Shown: positions 13,131 through 20,125 of the stretch, piece by piece
How positions within the stretch are numbered: position 1 is the first letter of the stretch
Layout of the letters: every line of letters starts with the position of its first letter
From: an uncultured Mycoplasmatota bacterium
Lineage (GTDB): Bacteria > Bacillota_I > Bacilli_A > RF39 > UBA660
Direction: 5' to 3'
Length of the DNA: 20,653 bases
NCBI GenBank assembly: GCA_948472605.1
Contig: CAOKUH010000009.1
Coordinates: forward strand, 1-20,653
Translations under genes and position numbers: made by a program
The notes under the pieces: generated by a model
Seen by the model: only the letters and a program-made list of their open reading frames with translations
What the model was told of the DNA's origin: nothing
The model's database searches: none

Positions 13131-14478
13131 ATTTCAATTTTTTAGTAAGTATATAATGTTGATTATCATCTTTAGGTTTTACTAAGGAAATTCTCGAGTA
13201 TTCTCCAGTAAAGACATCAAATAATGCCCCACTAATACAATCATCTAATAAAGTTTTTAAACTTCTAGCCCCACTTTGTTTTTCTAAAGCAAGATTAGAA
13301 ATATATTCAAGAAATTCATCATCAAAATCATACTTTACTTGTAACATATCAAACATTTTTTTATATGTATTTAATGGACTAAAATCAGATTCTATTAAAA
13401 TTCTTTTAAGATCTTCTTTTGTTAATGGATTCATTGCAATTTTTTTCGAAAACCTGCCAATTAACTCTCGCATTATTCCATATTCTATAAAATCATTTTC
13501 TGTTATTTTTCCATATTCATCATTATCGATAATTCCTGTGAAAGCTCCCAATCCCACAATTGTTAATTTTGAAGTATCAAACTTTTTATTATTGTAATAT
13601 AACGTTGCTCCATCAAGTAATTTTAATAATGATCTTTGAACCCCTACTCTAGAAACATGTGATTTTGTTGCTGATAATTTTTCTGCAAGTTTATCAATTT
13701 CATCAATTACTAATATTCCTTTTTCAGCTAGTTCTATATTACCATCAGCTGCAAGACATAAATCATCTAACATATCAGTTACGTTTCTTCCTTCATATCC
13801 TATTTCAGAAAGAGATGTTGCATCTTCAATAACTATCGGTATGCCAAATAATTTAGATATTCTTTTTAAAATTTCTGTTTTGCCAGTTCCTGTAGGACCA
13901 TAGATCAAAATATTTTCTTTTAATTTTGCAATTAAATCTAAATCAAAATCCGAGTTGACGACTTTTTGGTTTTTAAATAATGATGTCAAAATTTTCTTTA
14001 TTTGCTCATCTTGGGCTATAATTGTTTTCTTTATTGAGGTATACATATCTATAATATTATTGGGTTCAAAGGAAGTCATTTTTTCATTTTCTTCTAAATT
14101 ATCAAGCTGTTGTAAATAATTTATTAAATCTTGTCTTATTATCCTTTCTAAACTTAAATTTTTACTATTTTTTAAATAATATTTAGGTTTAGATAATTGT
14201 TTTATCCTAATCGAATTAAAATTCACCTCATCATCATTAGATTTTATAGCATTCACTAAATCATCAGGCACAAATATATATTCCGAATTTGCATTATAAT
14301 CCAAACATGCATATCCTCCTTTTTGTTTTCCACTCAATATATTGCACCTTTTTTCACCATCTATATTAGTGAAACTTATACCTACAACATAATCCTCTAA
14401 CTCAAATATTTCGAAAATTTCCATTTCATATACCACGGATCTCTTTTTAAATAAAAAACCTATTTTTAAATCTAACAT
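13129..14478 (-). CDS. ClpX-like AAA+ ATPase without zinc domain or IGF loop, 449 aa
   Basis: I start at ATG 14478 (MLDLKIGF), 7 nt after GGGGGAG. The second half is a ClpX-type AAA+ module: Walker A GPTGTGKT (194-201), a pore-loop equivalent GYEG (227-230, usually GYVG), Walker B ILVIDE (255-260), GVQRSLLKLLDG, sensor-1 region TIVGLGAF, box VII GIMRELIGRF with arginine finger R343, and sensor 2 SGARSL (402-407). Two ClpX hallmarks are absent: the N-terminal Cys4 zinc-binding domain is replaced by about 140 unrelated residues, and the stretch between sensor 1 and box VII is too short for the IGF loop that docks ClpP. It therefore looks like a stand-alone unfoldase or remodeler with its own target-recognition domain. 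Confidence 0.85.
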   Translation of the reverse strand: MLDLKIGFLFKKRSVVYEMEIFEIFELEDYVVGISFTNIDGEKRCNILSGKQKGGYACLDYNANSEYIFVPDDLVNAIKSNDDEVNFNSIRIKQLSKPKYYLKNSKNLSLERIIRQDLINYLQQLDNLEENEKMTSFEPNNIIDMYTSIKKTIIAQDEQIKKILTSLFKNQKVVNSDFDLDLIAKLKENILIYGPTGTGKTEILKRISKLFGIPIVIEDATSLSEIGYEGRNVTDMLDDLCLAADGNIELAEKGILVIDEIDKLAEKLSATKSHVSRVGVQRSLLKLLDGATLYYNNKKFDTSKLTIVGLGAFTGIIDNDEYGKITENDFIEYGIMRELIGRFSKKIAMNPLTKEDLKRILIESDFSPLNTYKKMFDMLQVKYDFDDEFLEYISNLALEKQSGARSLKTLLDDCISGALFDVFTGEYSRISLVKPKDDNQHYILTKKLK

Positions 14479-14504
14479 TTGCAAAACTCCCCCATTTGCT
14501 AGCT

Positions 14505-14533
14505 ATTATAACATGTTTTATAATTAATATTAA
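14505..14533 (-). promoter_or_regulatory. Probable promoter of the ClpX-like gene
   Basis: An extended -10 TGTTATAAT is seen on the minus strand (TATAAT at 14505-14510). A weak -35 TTAATA lies 17 bp upstream (14528-14533). Confidence 0.5.
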
Positions 14534-14547
14534 GTATAAATTTACAT

Positions 14548-14582
14548 TAAAAAAGTAGTATATATATTCTATATACCACTTT
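14548..14582 (-). terminator. Terminator of the 14608-15027 gene
   Basis: On the minus strand AAAGTGGTATATA (14570-14582) pairs with TATATACTACTTT (14552-14564) over 13 bp with one G-U pair, followed by a short T run (plus-strand A at 14548-14551). It lies about 25 nt after the stop codon. Confidence 0.65.
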
Positions 14583-14607
14583 AAGTTATAAATCTAAAAT
14601 AAATTTA

Positions 14608-15027
14608 TTATTTATCTTGTAACATATTTAATAAATCAATTTTAAATTTGTCTTTAGAAGCATTAGCTTTAGAAATCATTACACCTTTATATGTAGATAA
14701 TTCTGACATATGTCCTTCTAATAAAATATCCTTAGGTGAAATAGAATCTAACATTACTATTTCTTCTTTTTTATACACAGTATAAGTTAATTTAACTTCA
14801 CCATGTACTTGAGCAAACATTTTATCACTTGGTAATTTTAACTCATAAGTTTCTGTTCCTGCTTTTTTATTTTGAGAAACCATTTCTCCTAAAAATTTCC
14901 CATTTCTTAAAGATGGATAATAATCAAAATTTAATTTTTTAAATGCTAAAGTATTATACTTTTTTAAAGCTCTTTCTAATTTACGATATTCATTTTCATC
15001 AATATAATCTAAAACATAACCTTTCAT
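14608..15027 (-). CDS. Small hypothetical soluble protein, 139 aa
   Basis: I recognise no family. The protein starts MKGYVLDYIDENEYRKLERA after a GGGGGT Shine-Dalgarno. It has no signal or membrane segment, and continues with alternating beta-like stretches (KAGTETYELKLPSD, HGEVKLTYTVYKKEE). It ends in a lysine-rich helix-like tail. Its own terminator and two tandem consensus promoters make it a single-gene unit with predicted high expression. That is unusual for this window and hints at a housekeeping or abundant protein. No paralogue is present nearby. Confidence 0.8.
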   Translation of the reverse strand: MKGYVLDYIDENEYRKLERALKKYNTLAFKKLNFDYYPSLRNGKFLGEMVSQNKKAGTETYELKLPSDKMFAQVHGEVKLTYTVYKKEEIVMLDSISPKDILLEGHMSELSTYKGVMISKANASKDKFKIDLLNMLQDK

Positions 15028-15058
15028 ATTTATACCCCCAATTTCTTTTTATGCATAT

Positions 15059-15087
15059 ATAATAGCACAAAAACCCAAAAATGTCAA
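15059..15087 (-). promoter_or_regulatory. Proximal promoter P2 of the 139-aa protein
   Basis: Minus strand TTGACA (15082-15087), a 17-bp spacer, and TATTAT (15059-15064). The -35 is a perfect match to the sigma-A consensus. It lies about 30 nt before the start codon at 15027. Confidence 0.75.
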
Positions 15088-15117
15088 ATTTATGTATACC
15101 TTCCTTATTGATTTGAG

Positions 15118-15146
15118 ATTATACCACGAATTATCACTAATGTCAA
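15118..15146 (-). promoter_or_regulatory. Distal promoter P1 of the 139-aa protein
   Basis: Minus strand TTGACA (15141-15146), a 17-bp spacer, and TATAAT (15118-15123): a full sigma-A consensus. The -35 overlaps the last codons of the Smr gene. Confidence 0.75.
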
Positions 15147-15409
15147 ATATTTAATTCGACAATTGTGATGCCTTCATTCCAATAGTCCAAATGATAGTGT
15201 TTTACTTCTTTCATTTTCTTTAAATAATAATGAACTTCTTGTTTTAAAATGCCTGCACCTTTCCCATGTACTATTATTATGACAGAATTTTTTAATTTTA
15301 TGTTATCATTTATAAAACTTTTTACTACAGTATAAACTGTATCTCTTGTTTCACCATGAATATCAAGTTTAGGATATTTATTAAGAGGCAGAAGCATCAT
15401 CATTACCAC
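15143..15409 (-). CDS. Stand-alone Smr-domain protein, 88 aa
   Basis: The whole protein is one Smr (small MutS-related) domain, with the two signature motifs LDIHGE (15-20) and VHGKGAGILK (47-56) and the terminal TIVEL strand. Smr domains are found at the C-terminus of MutS2 and as single-domain proteins; family members nick or cleave branched or ribosome-associated nucleic acids. There is no MutS2 ATPase in the window. The start overlaps the end of the PfkB-like gene by about 29 nt. Several ATG codons follow one another there and no clear Shine-Dalgarno picks one, so the exact start is uncertain and translational coupling is likely. Confidence 0.85.
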   Translation of the reverse strand: MVMMMLLPLNKYPKLDIHGETRDTVYTVVKSFINDNIKLKNSVIIIVHGKGAGILKQEVHYYLKKMKEVKHYHLDYWNEGITIVELNI

Positions 15410-16472
15410 TATTATTTGTATTTATACCAAAAACTTGATTAATTGCTTCTCCTTCATTTTCCTTAGGGATATTTGTATTTATTTCTTCTGGGGTTTGGGA
15501 AGTTGTTAAAGGTTCTTTTAATTCTATACTCTCTTCTTTAGTAGACTCTTTTAAAATCGTTTTGATAGGTCCAAATTTATCCTCATAATAACTTACAATA
15601 TCACTTAATAAAGGAATAGATAATGTTGAACCAATAGTCTTTTTTGCCATAGATTCTGCAATAGTTGCTAAACGTATAGTAGTTTCCATATCGTATTTGT
15701 TAATTAAACCATAACTAATCATAGAAGCAAAAATATCTTTAGCTCCTGTTATATCAATAGCATTCGTATTAATTGTTGCTAGAACTTTTATTTCATTATT
15801 AACAGAATAAATGGTTCCTTTCCCTTCTACATTAATTATTAGATTAATATTAGGATACTTATCAATTATTTTTTTATAGATTGTAGCTAATGTAACTGGA
15901 TTATTAAAATCAAATTTTAAACCTGTCATAGACTCTGCTACTTCTCCATCACAAATTGCATATTTAACAAGTTTAAAGTAATTTAATAAACCTGGTTTTG
16001 GCTCTTTAGCATTTAAAATGGTTATAGAATTTTGATACTTATTTAAAGCATATGCTGATGCATTATATTCTGTACCATCAACGATTACTAAATCCATATC
16101 CATATCATATTCATATTTTTTAATATTAAAATCTTTCAATTTAGTTTCAATAATCGTTCTTCTATTATTTTGTTTATTTAATAAAATATATGAAATTTTA
16201 GTTTTAACATCGTAATTAGTTTCTAAATAATTTAGTCTTACTTTATTTTCCTCCATATTTTTTTTCATAGCTGTCCCAAAATTATCGTAACCTATAACTC
16301 CTGAAATATAAGACTCCATGTTCCATTTTCCTAAAGCATATGCAACAATACCAGCTGAACCTCCACAGCATTCGATAACCTCGCTAGTTTCTGTTTCTGC
16401 TCCTTCATTTGGATAACCATTAGTTAAAATATTTATATCATAAACTAATTTACCTATACTTAACGTTTTCAT
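15381..16472 (-). CDS. PfkB-family kinase-like protein with GAKD motif and acidic tail, 363 aa
   Basis: The fold follows ribokinase/PfkB kinases: an N-terminal glycine motif CGGSAG (36-41), a lid region, the INVEGKGT strand-loop near 213-220 and the anion-hole motif ITGAKD (241-246). In active members the motif is DTxGAGD; here lysine replaces the second glycine, though the catalytic aspartate (D246) is kept. A polar, probably disordered tail rich in T, E and N follows from about 305 to 363. Start ATG 16472 has AGGGTGAT upstream, and a TATAAT box lies at 16495-16500 (minus strand). It is transcribed with the overlapping Smr gene. The sugar or nucleoside substrate cannot be told; reduced activity or a regulatory role is possible. 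Confidence 0.82.
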   Translation of the reverse strand: MKTLSIGKLVYDINILTNGYPNEGAETETSEVIECCGGSAGIVAYALGKWNMESYISGVIGYDNFGTAMKKNMEENKVRLNYLETNYDVKTKISYILLNKQNNRRTIIETKLKDFNIKKYEYDMDMDLVIVDGTEYNASAYALNKYQNSITILNAKEPKPGLLNYFKLVKYAICDGEVAESMTGLKFDFNNPVTLATIYKKIIDKYPNINLIINVEGKGTIYSVNNEIKVLATINTNAIDITGAKDIFASMISYGLINKYDMETTIRLATIAESMAKKTIGSTLSIPLLSDIVSYYEDKFGPIKTILKESTKEESIELKEPLTTSQTPEEINTNIPKENEGEAINQVFGINTNNSGNDDASAS

Positions 16473-16514
16473 TTTATCACCCTATTCTTTTTAAATTATA
16501 CAATAATATTTCCA

Positions 16515-16541
16515 AGAAAAAAAGTCTTACTTGTGAGACTT
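16515..16541 (-). terminator. Terminator after the decayed operon copy
   Basis: On the minus strand AAGTCT (16536-16541) pairs with AGACTT (16522-16527) around an 8-nt loop, followed by a run of T (plus-strand A at 16517-16523). It separates the accessory paralogue from the PfkB gene. Confidence 0.7.
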
Positions 16542-16566
16542 TTGTCAAATGATGTTTCAAAATTAT

Positions 16567-17250
16567 TTAGGAATATGGAATAATTGAGAGAGAAAAAATA
16601 TTATTAATATTCTCTATTTTTATTTCAATTTTTTTATTTTGAGAAAAAATAGAATTTTTTTCATAAATCCAATCTTCACTAGTTAAATCCAAGTAATGAA
16701 TGTAGCTTTTTAAAATGTCTTCTTGAGTAATTATATACTCTTTTGGTATTTTTAAACCAATTATTTTTCCTGATAAATTATCTATTTCAAAAGACATAAA
16801 AGCATTTTTAAAACCATCACTTGGTAAAAATAATCGTTTGTTAGAATAATTTAAGTTTTCGCCATAAAATCTATTTGTTCTTGTAATAATATTTGTATGT
16901 TCTGCTAAAAAGCTAAAAAAATCATTTTTTAACAAACCGATATTTTCTAATTCTTTAAGTTTGGCTAAATTTTCATTAACATAATTTTTTCCTTCTATCA
17001 TTTTATTTACAACAGCATATTCATATTCATCAAAAGTAGATACGCTATATTTTGTTTCATTATATTTTCTATATATAGTTTCAATTATAGCACTATCAAA
17101 ATCATTTTTTTCTCTTTCTTGCATTTGATGTAAAGAAACATTGTTTAAATAATCAACATTATTATCTTCTAAGAGATAAAGAATTATAATGGGAGCAAAA
17201 ATTGATATTATTAATATACTTATTATTGTTATAAGATTATTTTTCTTCAT
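16567..17250 (-). CDS. Paralogue of the accessory membrane protein, intact, 227 aa
   Basis: Same architecture as the protein at 2696-3382: a membrane anchor at residues 5-27, then an extracellular-type domain with GENLNYS, KRLFLPSDGF, FMSFE, LKIPKEYI and the terminal SIIPYS. Well over half of the positions look identical by eye. The start at 17250 has a GGAGGT Shine-Dalgarno and overlaps the decayed kinase by 14 nt, as in the intact operon. The frame is complete even though every other gene of this copy is broken. It may still be made, or it may simply be the least damaged part of a dying operon. Confidence 0.8.
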   Translation of the reverse strand: MKKNNLITIISILIISIFAPIIILYLLEDNNVDYLNNVSLHQMQEREKNDFDSAIIETIYRKYNETKYSVSTFDEYEYAVVNKMIEGKNYVNENLAKLKELENIGLLKNDFFSFLAEHTNIITRTNRFYGENLNYSNKRLFLPSDGFKNAFMSFEIDNLSGKIIGLKIPKEYIITQEDILKSYIHYLDLTSEDWIYEKNSIFSQNKKIEIKIENINNIFSLSIIPYS

Positions 17251-18291
17251 TTTTTACTACCTCCAAGCAAAAACTTACCTCTGTTCCCTTATTTACCTTA
17301 CTCTTAAAATGCATTTTTGTATTATGAAAATTTAAAATTTTAGTGCAAAGACCAAGTCCTAAACCATAACTATTCTTTTTCTTACTTCTAGATCTATCAA
17401 CCATATAAAAGTCTTCAGTTATTCTTTTTATTTCTTCCTTCTTTATTCCAATTCCATAATCTATAATAGAAATTTTATATTTATTTTTAATAATTTTCCC
17501 AATAATCTTAATTGTTTCATCATTATCACTGGCTTTATAGGCATTTTCTATCAAATTCATAATGCATGTAATCAGTAATTCTTTATCTCCTAAAATAGTT
17601 TGCTTGGCAATATCTAATTCTATATGAATAGCAAAAAATCTATTTATAGCAATACTTTCTATTTCTTTAAATAAAAGATCTGTTTTGATTGGAGATATAA
17701 CTATTTTGTCTTCACTTAGTCCTATTAAATCTAATAATTTATGATTAAGTATCTCTAATCTTTTTGTTTCACTATAAATATAATTAAGTGCTTTTTCTTT
17801 ATCTTCGTTACTATATTTATCTTGCTTTAATATTTTAGTATACCCCATAATCGCTGTCATTGGCGTTTTAAGTTCATGGGTAAAATTAGAAATAAAATCT
17901 TCTATTTGTTGCAACGATAATTCTAATTCAGCCTGCCTTTTTTTATCGATTCAATCATTGTAGCAAAGGATTTTGATAAATCGCTTATTTCATCATTACC
18001 TTTTATATCAATTTCAATATCTAAATTACCTTTAGAAACTAACTTAGTAGTTTCATTTAATATTTTGATTGGCTTAGTTAAAAATTTAGCAAATAACGTA
18101 GTAAAAATACCACATAATATTAGTAAGATAGCATCAATAATATAAAATTTTAGTAAGTTTTGATTTCTTACTTCAAATACTTTAGAAATATCATAAGCAC
18201 TAATAATTGTAATATCTTCTTGATTAATTGAAATATTAGAGATTAATACATGATACTTTTTTTCTTCATATGTTTTGTTTTTCTGTCCCAT
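17237..18291 (-). pseudogene. Decayed histidine kinase (second copy)
   Basis: This copy corresponds to the kinase at 3369-4757 but lacks TM1 and most of the sensor domain. What remains begins near YEEKKYHVLISNISINQ, continues through TM2 and HAMP (18291-17923), and resumes in another frame with IEDFISNFTHELKTPM to the end (17914-17237). A one-base loss in a seven-A tract (plus-strand T at 17938-17944) after the HAMP domain shifts the frame; one more A would restore KKRQAELELS. The phosphoacceptor histidine, N-box and GLGLG motifs are intact in the second half. The 5' end is fused to the propeller fragment by a large deletion. Confidence 0.88.
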
Positions 18292-18765
18292 CTAAATTCA
18301 TTTTATATAAAGCCGAAGGTTCTTGATCAATATTTTGGATTGTGCCATCAAATGATGCAGAGATTGTTGTTCCTTTAGCAGATGACTCAAGAAAATATAA
18401 CGAATTATTATAATAAAATAATTCATTTAAACCTTTAAAATCTAAGAATGAAGGACAATTATTAGTGTCATGTGTACAATTAGGCTTGTTGCATAAATAT
18501 ACTTCTTGTTTAGAGTTATAATCAAAATACATTATATTTTCTCGAAGATCATCTCTTTTAATATAAAAATAGCCGTTTTGATAATCACTTGGTAAAGTAT
18601 TATTAATTAACTTCATTTCTTCTTTCTTTTCATCACCTCTTTGATTAGAAATAAATGGAATATTAATTGTGTTTAATTTTTCTCTAGGTATAAAATGGAA
18701 ACACAAAATACCAATTACTAAAACAACCCCTAAAATTGCTAAAACTCTTTTTTTCGTTTTATCAT
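18266..18765 (-). pseudogene. Decayed propeller-like protein (second copy), N-terminal part
   Basis: This matches the first third of the protein at 8502-9833: LAILGVVLVIGILCF anchor, IPREKLNTINIPFIS, NGYFYIKRD, MYFDYNSKQEVYLCNKPNC and YKMNLDGTEK, where similarity ends at the deletion junction (about 18280). The C-X4-C-X-H-X4-C motif is kept. ATG 18765 has AAAGGA upstream but its frame stops early; one extra A in the seven-A tract (plus-strand T at 18748-18754) would restore it, so a second homopolymer frameshift is present. The rest of the gene, the ATPase, the permease, the response regulator and the kinase N-terminus are all missing. Confidence 0.88.
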
Positions 18766-18793
18766 TTCCTTTCTCTTTGTCTTAACAATTCTA

Positions 18794-18825
18794 AGTTTAT
18801 TTTATTTTGTATCTAAAAAGTATCA
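18794..18825 (-). promoter_or_regulatory. Response-regulator box and promoter of the decayed copy
   Basis: Minus strand GATAC (18820-18824) and GATAC (18809-18813), then 9 bp and a -10-like TAAACT (18794-18799). The 21 bp at 18805-18825 are identical to 9882-9902. The short leader also shares AATTGTTAA with the intact operon. Confidence 0.65.
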
Positions 18826-18848
18826 GTTAAAGATTTATAAAACGGCAT

Positions 18849-18875
18849 AAAAAAAATCTTACTTAAAAGATTTTT
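18849..18875 (-). terminator. Terminator of the tmrB-like pseudogene
   Basis: AAAAATCTT (18852-18860) pairs with AAGATTTTT (18867-18875), a 9-bp stem with a 6-nt loop. On the minus strand it is followed by a run of T. It ends about 10 nt after the gene's stop codon. Confidence 0.65.
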
Positions 18876-18885
18876 AACGAATTAT

Positions 18886-19380
18886 TTATAATAATTTTAA
18901 AATGTTTTCAACAACATCATTTATTTCTATGTCATCAGTATTAATTTTATGGCCATTAAAATTGTTTTTAAAAGTATTTATACACCTATTAACTTGCTCA
19001 TAAGCCCACATTGTACTATCTTTTCTTTTATCTAATCTTTTTATTATAGTGTCTTTTGAAGCTATTAATATAAATTCTTTAACTACAACGTTTTCTTTGA
19101 TTAATCTTCCCACTATTTCATCATAATAAAATTCATTTGTTATTGTCATTGGCACAATAATAGTATTATATTTAGAACTATGATATTTTAATATTTCATA
19201 ATTAAGAATTCTCCATAATTCATAGTCTTAAAAATCATCTTTTTTTGTTGGTAATATATTATCCAAAAATGTTCCAATTTCTTCTGGATCATAAATTATT
19301 GAATTATTTATTTTTTCTTTCAATTTATACGCAATTGTAGTTTTTCCAACCCCAAAGCTACCATTAAGCCAAATAATCAT
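18886..19380 (-). pseudogene. tmrB: TmrB-like P-loop protein broken by one stop codon
   Basis: Reading through one in-frame TAA gives a 164-residue protein closely resembling Bacillus TmrB, an ATP-binding protein that confers tunicamycin resistance. Visible matches are MIIWLNGSFGVGKTT with the P-loop at 7-15, IIYDPEEIG, KDDFxxYELWRILNYE, IIVPMTITNEFYYDEIVGRL and LIASKDTIIKRL. The stop is codon 51 (19228-19230), where TmrB has glutamine; a single C-to-T change (CAA to TAA) explains it. ATG 19380 has an AAGGTGA Shine-Dalgarno and overlaps the stop of a 13-aa leader. The downstream ATG at 19155 gives an 89-aa piece without the P-loop, unlikely to work. TmrB itself is about 30 residues longer. 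Confidence 0.85.
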
Positions 19381-19418
19381 GTTGTCACCTTATTTTTTAA
19401 TTTTATTTTAATTTTCAT
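19377..19418 (-). CDS. Leader peptide MKIKIKLKNKVTT upstream of the tmrB-like gene
   Basis: A 13-codon frame starts at ATG 19418, four nt after the strong Shine-Dalgarno GGAGAGGG (19423-19430). It ends in TGA overlapping the tmrB-like ATG as ATGA. The peptide is a run of alternating lysine and hydrophobic residues. The geometry suggests translational coupling, or ribosome-stalling control as known for other antibiotic-resistance leaders; the latter is inference. Confidence 0.5.
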   Translation of the reverse strand: MKIKIKLKNKVTT

Positions 19419-19426
19419 CGTACCCT

Positions 19427-19537
19427 CTCCATAAATACTATAATATCAAAAAATAAAAGAAAACTCCATCTTACAATGAAGTTATTAGATATTTTCAAAT
19501 TAAGACTATTTATTAGTCACATTACATAAAGTGAAAA
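19427..19537. repeat. 110-bp imperfect direct repeat, copy 1
   Basis: This segment is clearly similar to 20276-20385 in the same orientation. Shared landmarks are CTCCATAAATA, TATAATATCA, AACTCCATCTTA, ATGAAGTTATTA and AAGTGAAAA. On the minus strand it holds a hairpin, a -10-like TATTAT and the start of the leader Shine-Dalgarno. It lies between the XRE gene and the tmrB-like gene. Confidence 0.75.
19450..19483 (-). terminator. Terminator-like hairpin after the XRE gene
   Basis: On the minus strand AACTTCAT (19476-19483) pairs with ATGGAGTT (19462-19469) over 8 bp with one G-U pair, followed by a T-rich tract. The same hairpin, extended to 9 bp, is conserved in the repeat copy at 20276-20385. 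Confidence 0.5.
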
Positions 19538-19552
19538 TTAAAAATTTGTTAT

Positions 19553-20065
19553 TTATTTTCGTTTTATTAGAAATATCCCTAATATTGAAGTAATTACTAT
19601 AGCCATAATTGGGGCAATTTTAAAGAATATCCATTCAAATGAATGCCATAAAGTGCCAATAATAGACCATTCTGGATCACTATAATCCCATGCTTGATAT
19701 GGACTATTTAATAACACCAATAATATGAAAAGTAATATAAGACAAGCATCAAGTATTATTAAGAAATTAATTAATCTTTTTCTTTTTTGATTCTGCTTTT
19801 TAGAGAGTTGGGCATTTATCACTTCTAGTTTTTCTGATATTACTTTTATATCATTTTTTTCTTTTTCTTCTATATTTTCACCTAATATTGTACTAACTGG
19901 TGTGTCAAAAACTTCCGATATAGATATAAGCATTTCTGCATCTGGGACAGATAAACCAGACTCCCATTTTGAGATTGTTTGTCTAACAACATTTAATTTG
20001 ATACTTAATTCTTCTTGAGAAAGACCTTTATTTTTTCTTAAAATTTTTAAATTATCTTTTAACAT
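19553..20065 (-). CDS. XRE-family regulator with two C-terminal membrane helices, 170 aa
   Basis: Residues 4-61 are an XRE helix-turn-helix (LSQEELSIKLNVVRQTISKWE), followed by a charged linker (65-97) that could form a coiled coil, then two hydrophobic helices (about 99-120 and 147-167) with an aromatic extracellular loop (YQAWDYSDPEW). It is therefore probably a membrane-anchored transcription regulator. ATG 20065 has AGGAG 10 nt upstream, a long spacing. Its promoter carries a small palindrome that could be its own operator. It lies upstream of the leader and tmrB-like pseudogene in the same direction and may have controlled them. Confidence 0.88.
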   Translation of the reverse strand: MLKDNLKILRKNKGLSQEELSIKLNVVRQTISKWESGLSVPDAEMLISISEVFDTPVSTILGENIEEKEKNDIKVISEKLEVINAQLSKKQNQKRKRLINFLIILDACLILLFILLVLLNSPYQAWDYSDPEWSIIGTLWHSFEWIFFKIAPIMAIVITSILGIFLIKRK

Positions 20066-20097
20066 TTTAAAATTTCTCCTTTCAACAAATTAAGTTT

Positions 20098-20125
20098 ATT
20101 ATAAATTATCCGTTGCTCCAAGCAA
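20098..20125 (-). promoter_or_regulatory. Promoter and possible operator of the XRE gene at 19553-20065
   Basis: Minus strand TTGCTT (20120-20125), a 16-bp spacer and TATAAT (20098-20103). A palindrome TTGCT-N3-AGCAA (20113-20125) overlaps the -35 and could be the operator of an autoregulating XRE dimer. Confidence 0.5.

Noticed and set aside
15127..15158. Inverted repeat CGAATTA/TAATTCG at the end of the Smr gene as a terminator
   Set aside because: No T run follows on the minus strand. The loop and arms instead contain a consensus promoter for the next gene.
18886..19155. The 89-codon frame as an independent small gene
   Set aside because: It is the C-terminal part of the tmrB-like gene in the same frame, without its own ribosome site or the P-loop.
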